From Saccoglossus kowalevskii (Eukaryota; Hemichordata; Enteropneusta; Harrimaniidae): a stretch of DNA of 44,985 bases. Within the stretch, counting starts at the first letter, position 1; every line of letters starts with the position of its first letter. Both the position numbers and the translations under genes were made by a program. This document shows positions 23,476 to 35,200 of this stretch, one piece after another. The stretch is from positions 407,622-452,606 of the forward strand of contig NW_003141807.1 of the NCBI RefSeq assembly GCF_000003605.2, in the 5' to 3' direction. The notes beneath the pieces are model-generated. The model was given only the letters and a program-made list of their open reading frames with translations. It was not told the DNA's origin and did not search any database.

Positions 23476-25242
23476 AAATATGTTTGTGAATATTCTGTAT
23501 TAGCATACGCCAAACCATCTTTCGTTAATATTAATGAGTTGGCTCACCGTTGTCCAATCAGTAATCTTAGGATTTTGACTGAATGGGCAGTCCCCGCACT
23601 ACGTCTGATATTCGAATATGATTGAAAGCATGCGTGCGCAGTTTGGATGCTGACAATGTTGAGCTTTTCCATATTTCGCAATTCCATATTTGAATTGAAA
23701 TGAAGGCAGAAAGCCGGTATTTACAAATGCGTTCATGTAATACAGTACAGGTTTCTGCCACACATTGTACAATAATTCATTGAGAAAAGTTTCAATATTT
23801 TAAAAAGATTTAACATATTTGAATGAGTCATGTTTATTTTACTCTTATAGTCTCATCTCGGATGACGCACGGGTTCACTGTCTTCGTTCATGCGCAGTGG
23901 TTGGTAGTCATGAACCAGTGATCCCCACTTAGGATACAATATTGAATTTGTTCGCTGCTGTTGTTGTAATTGAATATGTACGCGTGTTTTTGTACTATGT
24001 GAAGCCAGCAGAAGCATGTACGTTTTTCATATAAGTCTAAATATTTATAAACTAAAACAGCGGCTATACTATTACACAACTGTGCCATTCCTTTATTTTT
24101 ATAAATATTTAAATATCAACGCCAGTCAATCAACGAGCGTATTGTCGAATGACGTCATTTAAAAATGTTTAATGTTATTCCACATGTCAATAAAAACGAT
24201 AGTACATGACACGAGCACGGGTAGTCACGGTGGTGTAAGTTCTCAAAGATATTCATAAAGTCCTAAATGTGACTGATTTCAAATGACAACAGTTGGGTTG
24301 AAAAATAAACACGTGACATTGTCACAGTAAATCCCGTGCTAGTGATGATCCGCGCGAGACGATCGTTTACATGATATAAGCAAATGACTTCACAGTACGC
24401 TGGCCCAAATCGTTAATCAGGGTAAAATACTAGTAAAACTACGTTTTTTTCCTTCAAAATGTTGGTTTATTATCCCATTTTTATCTCCAATACGACCATT
24501 TATAACAATGACGGTTTTTAAAAAAAAATCGTAATACGTTGATAAAAACGAGCCACAATTCTTGTTGTTTATTATGACGAATTTTGAACTTATAATAACA
24601 AAAAAATAATTTCTTCGTTAGGTGATCATATTTTGTAGAACGTTATTTGGCGAGATTTCATTACGGGATCAGTTTGGTGCATTAGTGATTTTTTTGTTTG
24701 CTTCGGTTTGTTGACGGAAAAAAAGTTGTGTGTGTTCTGCAACAAATGGGGTTACGTAGACACCCCAGGGCGGCATATGGAATGTATCAGAAAAATATGC
24801 AGAATAACATCCAGTGAGATGGCGAAATCACAGCATGAAATAATTGATCAGACACATAGTTTTAAACCTCAGGGAGATCAGTTGCACGGAAGCGGCACAT
24901 CAAATGCGATCAAATTATCAATTTATAACTGTACTTTATACACGACTGCAGAGACGCGATTCGGAGCATCTTTCGTCGATGACACCATAGGACATTGGAG
25001 GACATTGTCTTATTTTTCATCAATGTGGGCGTGCTTTTGGCGAACAGTGACCGCCTCTGTCAACAGTCACGCAGTATAGTCTGTGTTTAATAGGACGAAA
25101 CGATTCAAACTTAAACATAGTAGAAGACTATTTTGAAAAAAAATAAATATCGTAGCCGCACTCATCCAGTTTGAATACTTAGATGGTCGAAGCATACATA
25201 TACAAATAAGAACAGGATACGTCGAAAAAAAAAATGTTCAAA

Positions 25243-25318
25243 ACAAGCTGCTCTCTGATTGGTCTGACTATTATGTATTATGGGTTGAACAGCCAATCAG
25301 GTACATTCTTGTATGTAG
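25243..25318 (+). repeat. Dispersed repeat with CCAAT motifs, copy B
   Basis: Inverted-orientation partner of 20585-20672, about 4.6 kb away. See that entry for the shared blocks. Confidence 0.55.
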
Positions 25319-26140
25319 CTTAGCGTTGAATACTTTTTAATAATAGAAATGCATTTGAGGCAAATAACGACCCTGATATTATCCCATTCATTAAATGCCT
25401 TCAACACACATGTCACAACTTGTGAACTCGTGCATTCTGGGTATTCTGACGATGATTGAATTTTGTTGGATCAACCTGTTGCATGATCTCGTTATTTATT
25501 TGCATATATATCGTGGTTTAGCATAGAGATGCAGATGTCAACAACTTATTTGAACCTAAGTTAAAGTAAATTATGCCAACTTCACTTTTCACAAAATAAG
25601 CTTGCATAATTAATTCCATATTGTCGCCAATGGAAATCTATATATATTTAAGTCAAATATTTACGAAAAAATACATAAACAATTATTTGTAATCATACCA
25701 AATTATATAAATTAAAAGTTTTTTTTGACTGATTGCACAGTAGAGAAACCCCATCAAATATTATGGAACTTGTTTCATCAGAAATGGCGCAACAAATCAA
25801 AGTATTGTGACATTTAAACTAATACACAAGTAGAACCAACTAGGACCCCCCATAGAGATATTAGTTCCAGTGAGCGAACAGCAATGCTCACATACCTTTG
25901 TAATTCTCAAATGACTTTTACTGGCAAATACATGAATGGAATAAAAAAATGTACTATAATGCCCAGTAGTCGCGCGCCTTATATGTATTGGCATATTTCA
26001 AGCACAAGATTCAACAGTTGCGCAGTTGAAATGCGCAGTTGTAAATCAGAAGCATGCTAGTTGATGTCCTTGACATTTAATAGTAGATTGGTTAATGCCA
26101 TCGACACTTGAACACTTACTTTAGAATTGTCTGGTTGGAA

Positions 26141-26219
26141 ATGGCATACAGGACGTCAAAGCGCAGTTTTTATTTGGTGGTGTGTACACAACTGTTATTG
26201 GCAGTCACTTGCGTAAAAG
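26141..26219 (+). CDS. Ig/FN3 gene exon 1: start and signal peptide
   Basis: Encodes MAYRTSKRSFYLVV, then CTQLLLAVTCVK, plus one base: a basic N-region, a hydrophobic core and a small-residue cleavage region, as expected for a secretory signal. The ATG has G at -3 and G at +4. An in-frame TAA lies at 26093-26095 with no ATG between, which fixes this start unless a 5'-UTR intron exists. The donor is AAAG|GTAATT, phase 1. Confidence 0.8.
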
Positions 26220-29200
26220 GTAATTTTCAACTTATATTGTTTTCGTGAAAAAATCAAACAAGTCAAATACAGGAAACATAGGTCATTTTTTTATCTGATT
26301 CAATTTGAACTTTGAATCCGATAAGGTTGTTTCCATCGCGAACATTGTATATTAACGCTTTTATAATAAAAACGGCGACAACGGACCAACTAAAATTGCG
26401 ATTCGTTATTTTTTAGCGTCAGTTATACATGGTCAGATCTTTCAAACATCTCTCTTAGTGAAATACGTTTTTTTTAATTGTCGTTGACACAGAGTTTGGA
26501 ATTGAAACGTCGCCGTTCCACCACTTGTGTTTGTACTCTATATTAACATTCGTCAATTGTATCATTTTTATATTTTCTGGCGTACAAATCTGGTCAATTA
26601 TAAAAAATATTCAGGCAGTGAACATTTCTCGATTTGTTTTTTTCTCCAAGAAAATTATGCTAATTTCACGTAATGTAAATGCTTTCCCTGCCGGAAATCT
26701 TTAATTCAGATTATGTACCAAAAAGCCGCACAATACACCGTTTTATTAAACCATTTCGGAACTTTAGAAAAGTAACATGACATTGGACAATGATGTGGAA
26801 TGAAAAAAAACAAAACATTTTTGTTTTTACTTCACCCCTTCTAGACGGTATATGTTTATTATGCCGACTAAATATAATGTCACGCTGACATATGGTATGT
26901 ATCAGACAAGACTCGCAACGGCGGAATAACATTCGATGGGATGTCATCACTGGCGAAAACACAGCGTGCGATCAATGAACCGGCACATGGTTTAAAACAT
27001 CAAAGATATCATTCGCTTCACAACGGTACATTGAATGGGATCGGATTATGGCGGGCAGACACCACAACCTAGCAATTACGGTATACGATTCCAACAATAT
27101 AGCATGTCGGCTCGGATCTAGCCACCGGAAGGTATGCCGCCTTATTTTCCAATAAGGTTGGATAACTACTTAATTCGAAACTTGGTTCATAAGTCTCTTT
27201 ATAGATTGTTCCAGATTAAATCGTCACAGTCGTCACATCGGTCGCATCATGTTTGCTATGGATCCCATGTGAAATACAAAAATCGATCGCACTGCACCAA
27301 AAAGTTTGGCGAGTTACAGAAACAGTAAAACTACATGAAATATTACGAAAAAGTCAGAAGAATGTACTCAGAACTAGAAGAAGAACTTAGTTGAACTTGG
27401 CAATTGAATTATCATTAGAACGCTCAACTTCTCATGCCAACGTTGTGCACGTATGTAGACAAGATTCGCCGGATTTTTACATAGCGACTAGTTTTAGACA
27501 GCAGCTAAAATTCTTGTATGCATTGTGTGGCAAGCTAATTGCACAACCACGACCTAACAAGTTATGTGTGGGACTTGGCCATAGTGCGTAATTATGACGA
27601 TAAAGTACTATACATTGAGTCTAAAATTACTACGTGTAGCACGCAGTATTTACGATTTATGTCGAAACAAACCGAAGAACAGTGACAGTAGAATCCGTAC
27701 ATGCGCAGTTCAGATGACAGTTCCCTGAATTAAATCTTGATAACCCCGATTTCTTTTAATTTAGCTGATTTTCTCGGTCCCATAGATTATCCTCGACTGT
27801 CTGGACCACCACTACCACCACGGTACCCCTACTATATATGAAGTACCACGTTCGTCTCGCAGTGTGATTTAATAGTAATCAACTTCAGTGCTCGCCCCGG
27901 CAACAATAGTGAAATATCTACTAGTCTTTCCATAGGATGTTCTAGTTAAATTATTCTATTTGTCGCCCTGATTGTCTGTAAGTGTCCGGAAAACTAGAAC
28001 TATACCTAGCATAAATAACACATTGTGTCTTTTTTTTTCTCACAGGCACGTCTGACATGAGTGAACTCCACTTCGTAGTGGAACCTGGCAATATTGTTGT
28101 TGAAACCGGTCTCCCGTTCACTTGGGACTGCGCAGCTGGAGGCGAAGATCCTGTCACGATCACTTGGAAGAAAGATGATATAATAATTAACAATGACGAA
28201 CACGTGCGTATTCTTGCGAATGGGTCACTATATTTTGACGCGACAAAGGAATCGGAATTGTCCGAAAGATTCTACGAAGGCACATATACTTGTCTTGCGA
28301 CTAACAGCTATGGAACCATATTCACGTTTGGGAATATACAACTCGCCAGTAGGTACCATTATGACAAATATTACAATGTTAGTAATTAGAGTATTATTAG
28401 AGTACTGTCATGAATTTGTTTTCGCGTATCTGTTGACCGACTTAATTAGCTGATTATTAGCGAATTGCTGTGTTATGTCTGTCATCGTTTAGGTCTATTT
28501 GAAGTTTTGGACGGAACTTGGCTCAGTGATTTGGAACTAATTACGAGATATCCGTCGCGATTCTGACAGTTGGTATTCATAGTTATTAATGTAGTGAACG
28601 ATTAATCAAAAGATATGACGTATTCAGTACTTAGTTTGATTGGCTTTATGATTGAAGGTTACGCCCTAGAGTCTTTTTACTGTTTTGTAATTGGTTAGAG
28701 TTTTGAAAATGAATAAAGAGAGTTTGAGTTGGTCTTGGCGAATACTCCACGACAGACGCAGTCGAGTCGAGTCGAGAGTCCAAGAGAGTCCTGGGGCGAG
28801 CCTTGAGGCAGTCCAGTCTTGGGCGAGTCTTGGGTCAGCCTTGGATAGTCTTGGGGACTTTTCCCCAGGGCGCTGTGTCTGATAGAGTGCTCGATTGACC
28901 GACTAAGACGAGAGCTGAAACGTATTTCGTTGTGTGTGTCTTATTTGACTGTAAAGTATAAGTGACTTTCCCGATCCCGTACCTCAAGGGGACGAGATAG
29001 AGAGACGAGACGAGTTTCCCCCCTGACAGTGTGGAGACCCCGAGAGAGAGAGATTTATCCCCTGATAGTACACATTAAATCCGTCGCTGTGTGAAATTAT
29101 TTAAATTTCCAGACCTCTACTTTGAAGATAAAATACGGAGAAGACAGTGGAATTTGAATATTGTTGTTTGATACTGTATGTTGGTGGACACATTTGATTA

Positions 29201-32200
29201 AGATTTATAATAATATAAACAATGCAGAATAAAACTAAATGTTCATTCAATGTATAGACACTTGTTTTCTAATTTGCATATTCTCTGATTTATTTGGTTC
29301 TGCATATGCATAAAATTGCCAATTTTCATTACGTGTTCTCGTTAATTTTGTGTTTTTAGTATATTGTATTTTTCTGTGTGTTATACCGCTTATATTAAAA
29401 CTCGATTTAACAATCTTTATTATATTTTTCAGTGTCAGTGTTTAGACAATATTACAAAAAACGTTAGAACAAGTGTACGACATTTTTTTCTGCTTCAGAC
29501 AAAATGTTCTTAATTTCGTTATAGCCTTTCAAAATTTCGAGATTGAACGTCAACATTTCTAGACTGTCGAAATTGGGGCTTCGAATTATATATTTTGTTT
29601 ACTAGTATTCAGTTTCCATGCTAAACGTAATTACTGTTTCTTGGTGTTTTGAAGCACTGTCAAGGCCAATACTGAGACCAAGATCTCGCGTTGTTCTCGC
29701 GGGAAGACCTGTGCGACTGAGATGCTTAGTGCAAGAATCGATTCCCGAACATACAATCTTTTGGCAGAAAAATGGTGTCGACCTACCTAAGAGCTACAGG
29801 TAATATATTTTCATTCAATTGCAGAGGAACATAGACTCTTAATCTAAACACAATTTTAGAAATAACACTGAAAATAAGTATGTCATGCATTTGCTGTGCT
29901 CAAATCGCCAGGGTCGTCGCAATGCGTTCAACTTTTCCAACATTTCTTTGGATTCCTTCTCATCCTATTATTTCACAGCACAAAGCAAACAAGGTATGAT
30001 GACGGTCTGGATAGTATGCTGCCCTCTGGTGAACAGAGTCGCCTTTGCTCTATATTTCGTTTTTTTTTCTTTGACAAAGTTTTCCGATTAAAAAATCGTG
30101 TATCCTTAATCTGACAGTTTGTCCGAGTCTTACGAATATACCGGTATTGTTATTCTTCATGCATAACTGAACTAGCAATATTATCGGTAAACATGCAGTT
30201 TCCCAAATATTACATTACGCTAAGATTACATTACGAGCAAATTAACGCGATATGGGTACCAGGCGGAATTGACACGTCGACTGCCTCCACCATTGTGACG
30301 TAGGAGAGGAACATAGCAAACGCAAAACATATTATATGATACAGTATTACCGATCAACCTGATTCAGTATCAATAACATAGTTTTGAGCCAAATTACCTG
30401 TTAAACACAAATAAACCAAATTATTATCTCGCAAGTAGGAGACACTCCATGTTAATGAAAAAACTGGTCACATGATCGTTTGATAATTATCCATATACCC
30501 ACGATATTTTTTCTTAGGTCGAAGTCAGTATACACGAGTGATTACCACCAGAGTGTTTGTATCAATCCGCGCCGCAAGCGAAGATTGATGCTACCCTGGC
30601 GATAATCGCGAGTGTCTGTTGACGTCAACCTAAGAGAAAATATCGTAGGATTACTAGTATGTATTTATCAAATGCATATTTCCACAGTATTAAACAGTGT
30701 ATGTTGACAGCGGCAAAAATGTACAGTACGTCATAGGAAGTACTAGTATATTTTCAACCCCGACCCAAATAGAGGACAGAATCTGCCAATACATGAAAAG
30801 CTGTTCATACCCTTGTCTAGTCACATGCAACGTAACACAAACCCAAAATAACAAGATTGTCGATTCTCACAGGAACCATACTCATTTCCATTAAACCCTA
30901 ACAAGTTTTCCAAACAACTTATCATACACACGCAATAATGTCATAATTCCATCGATAACATGTCTTCAGATACGTGGTCCTGCCACAGGGAGTTCTTCAA
31001 ATTATCAATTTTCAACCAAGCGACGTAGGAGAGTATTCTTGTATAGCTGAAAATACTTTCTTCAGAAAAATGAGTTCCACCGCGACTTTTAGTATCCATA
31101 ACCGAGAGGAATCCGCGTCTAAAGACGAGAGCTGTCCAGACAACAGAACGCCCAAGATACTGTCCGCACCAAATAGCATTGTTTCGTTATCTGGAACCAG
31201 TGTAACATTGGAGTGCCTTGTTGACAGTTGCTCAACAGACGAAGCAGTGCCGTTCGTCACCTGGTACAAAGGTCTGTATTTTTATATTAATACATATGGT
31301 TTATTACTAGTAAATCGAATAATGTAATAATAATCATAATTTAACCATATATATATATGCATAACCATATATGCTCTCACAGCGTTACAAACAGGATTGC
31401 ACTCTGCCCAATTGCCAGACTCGCGAAAGTATGTTTTATGTTCTGTTTTAAATACGTGTTGACATCTGGTATACCAAATTGTATGTTTTCATATCACCTT
31501 CTTTTTTATTCATAGGCGGACTTCCGTTATCATCAAATAAATTTGTACCACACGGCGAGACAAATCTAAAGTTAGAAGAATTAAACATTGCAATGGCTGG
31601 TGTGTATAAGTGTGAGGTGACCATCCCGTCAATGGATATCAATCTTTTTGCTGTAATAAATCTGGATATTCTTGGTAAGACGACATCTAGCCAATGTTAT
31701 TTACCACAAAACAATACGCGATGAACTACGGGAACACCGCGTTCCTTTAAGTCACGTCCTCCCAGCAACGAGGAGCTTCATCCCCAGCGTCGATTTAGGT
31801 CGCCCGTCATTAGCGTTGATAACTTTTATATGACAAACGGCAGCTTAATCAGACAGTAGGTTATTTCAACGGCATACCTTACTACCATCTACTTATTTTT
31901 GTGTAACAGAAAGTCTTCGTCGCTAGCAGGCTGACGTGTCCTTCCTAATTATTAATCCGTGCTGTGTAATTGAGGAGGTCTGAATTGAGGTCTCATATCA
32001 AAATTAGCCTAACAGCATTAAATGTTTTTTTTTCACCGCGTTTTATCTGAACCGCGATGTGTCAGGGCGTACGTCAAATTACGTCAGCTCGTGGTTAGAC
32101 TCATGTATGAAGTTTTGATTTTTGACAAGTACCTGTAGATCCGGGCAACTCTCGCTTAGACACTTCTGTAATTTTTGCATTCTCCGTCGCAGAGACTATT

Positions 32201-35200
32201 GGTCTTTTATCACTAAGCTAGGTAGTCGCGAGGGAACGTCCCACTAGTCTCTGCCACAGGCTAATTTAAATATTAATGACCGGACCTACATTTTGCTTTG
32301 TCCTGAGTGCGTTTGCGTCGCTTCGTAGGGTGCCTCAAACGACGTGGCAGAAAGTAGATGTATTGGTCCGTTGCTATGCGAGCGAAAATCGTATAAAATG
32401 TATAAAATTTATTTTGAAATCACGCCCACTGGCATTTTATGTTTGAGAAAATTACCTAAACACGTTTGTACTTATCATCGATTTCCTAGTTCGCTATCTT
32501 TTTCCTAACATCGCCCAGTTGTGACGTCATATAGCAGGCGAACGAAAACTGGGCAGGCGCGAGGCGCCCGCGTCACCCCGAGGCAACGACGCGAACGCAC
32601 AGACGATTTGAACTGACGATTCACATCTACGTCTCCTACCGCACGATCTACTTTTTCATTATTTTATCATTTTGAAAAGATTTTAGCACTGAATGTAAAC
32701 ATATTTGACATATTTATTTTAAATAACACCCATTTTTTTCAACTGAAGCTTAGGATATCAGAAACAAATGAATTAAAAAAAACGCGGAATACCAACAATT
32801 TTGGTGTAAAATGTCGCCTGTGGCAGAGTCTAGTTGCAGCTCTCTGTGGCCCCCTAGGTCAAGAAGACTCTGCAAGGGAGAGTGTGATTTTTGTTGACAT
32901 CCTTTTTTGTAGGCATTTGAAATGACGAGCATCTGTTTACCTACATGTGGTTTCTTTTTTCGGAGAAATTCACCCAAACGCTAACATTTTCGTTTATAGA
33001 AATGTAATTATTGGTATGAGCTTTTTCATGTATCTGAGCAGGAAAATACCGTGATCATGTAGATGGCAACACGAGAGGCTGACTGCACTAAAACTGTTTT
33101 ACGAAGCGCCTGACAGTTTTCACAGTGTGCCCTTCTAGCAAAGATTTAAATTTACAGTTTGTAACGCATTCTGCAAATGCTACAAATGTGCATTTCGTGT
33201 CATCTATAGTTCATCTTTACTTCTGAATTAATCGCAATGTGCCCCGTGTTGTATATTTAAAGTAATGATTTTCCTAACATCATCGTTCCTGGACCTAAGT
33301 TTATAATATGTTTATGCAATAGCTCATTAATTTATCAATCTCTTACCAAGACCATTTTGGTGTGTTTGTTTTCGTATATGCATATACGATTTTTGTTCTC
33401 TGTGATGTGAGGTGTTTCGTATTTGTTTGGCATGTATTGTTTGGCGTTACTTAGCAACATGCAACGTGGTGGGCAAGGTGATTAGTGTTACATGCCTTTG
33501 TATCTGATCTGTCAACTCTCTACCACAGTACCGCCAGAATTCCTGAGTGTGCCTGAATCACAAATCATTCCGCTCCAAACGACGGCAAGATTTACATGCG
33601 TGGTATATGGTGTGCCGGAGCCTGAGATAACATGGTACTACAACGGTGAAGCTATCCGATACAGCGGCCGCTTTTTCATGCCGACGAATAGAGACTTGGT
33701 TATTAGCAATGTACGCAAGAACCCAAAGGAGTCAGACGAGGGCGTCTACCAATGTGTGGCCGAAAATAGCAGTGGACGGATAACAGCTGTTGCTTTATTG
33801 ACGATAGAGATTTGTAAGTTTAGTTTAGTTGTTCATATGGAACACATAACACCACTGACAAGAAATTCTACCTAATAAGTTGCACACGGCACGTAACGTG
33901 TTTGCGCAGCGTTTGGTGTCTTGACATGGTTCAGAAAGTCCCCCGTCGTTGTGGATTGTCATTTACGTATGCTCTCACTCAGGTTTGAAAAGGAAATTTT
34001 GAAATTATCAAGAGTCTTTTTCGGGCAAGTTTGACGTTATATCTACATTTTAACAAATTAGTGACAGAATTCAAATTTGGACGAAAGTTATTAAATATTG
34101 ACGATACCGTCGGTGACAGTAGTATCAGGAAAATGGGTATCTTAAAGCGCGGTGGTCGCCGCGCAGCGCGTGTTCGAATTTCATGTAAATAAACAATGTA
34201 TTTCACACGCGTTGTATACGTCGCTTTGAGTCCCTTATCGAATGAGACGTGGCGCGACGACTACCGCCCTTCAAATTGGAAGTTGAGTGGTTCCAAGACG
34301 TAGGTGTGAGCATGGAACTATAGTTCCATGGTGTGAGCGTTGCCAGCCGAGACTGCTTATTGTTTTAACAAGCGTGTAACGCATTACTGAAAAAATATGT
34401 TATTTTAGCTAACATGTTATTTTAGCTAACATGTTATTTTAGCTAATTTGTAAATTAGCTACTTCAAAATGTCGCTAATTCAAAATAAACCATTTTCCTG
34501 CAATGATACGTTTGATACTTTAGCTAAATTAATATTCATGCATTTATTGGATATTTTAATGAATATTCACGAAGCGTGTATATTAGTCAAAGATTAGAAC
34601 ACTATACGTAAGACGACGAACTACGTATAATATATATTCGATAGTGTATAATATTGTTGTCAACATTTGGGAATGATATTTTTATCAAAAGTTGACAATA
34701 TACGGACCATATCAGATGTTAGTATTCAATCTGACAGATTAACGGATGAAACGGACGACGATGTGAGCATTAATTAATACAAATATGTTTCCTTTTAGCC
34801 GTTAAAAACCCAAACGAACCGGTAATTGTGTTTGCGGCGCCTGTGACTACTTCATCAATCGCTCTGGAATGGGAAGCACCGCGTAATATAGATGGAGAAC
34901 AACTTATAGCCTACAGTGTATACTACCAGCCAATATACGGTAAATATCGATTCTCTATAATTCATAGAAATTGATTTTATGCCAATATATACCACTTTTT
35001 GACCACAATTAAGTTCAGTAGATGCTTTCGGGGTTCTCTAGTCTGGGTACTATATCGCTTCGCTTTTTACCAAAACTCTCACGCTAGTCAGGTCGTCCTT
35101 CAAAGATTCTACTCATTAAGCATATAAATTTATTTGCAATGTCATGAAGAATGGGCGGTTGCACTTTCGTCGCTGTGGCAACTATAAGTTGATATAGCGA

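Larger units (their letters stand above)
17573..26140. other. Long intergenic stretch upstream of the Ig/FN3 gene
   Basis: No supported gene. It contains local tandem duplications (21060-21545), an inverted-orientation dispersed pair with CCAAT motifs (20585-20672 and 25243-25318), a GT-rich tract near 22348-22370, and an ATAGCGC-type repeat (23262-23475), each listed separately. The 123-codon frame at 24708-25079 begins with a CVFC pair but has no domain I recognise. A duplicated TGCGCAGTTG motif at 26018-26033 lies about 110 bp before the start codon of the next gene. Confidence 0.4.

Noticed and set aside
24708-25079. 123-codon frame with a CVFC motif
   Set aside because: A single Cys pair is not enough to support a zinc-binding domain. 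No start codon at the 5' end and no family recognised.
28691-28882. 63-codon frame with repeated 'ESRVQES/GASLEAVQSWASLG' pattern
   Set aside because: Reflects an imperfect GAGTCTTGGG-type DNA repeat inside intron 2, not a protein repeat.
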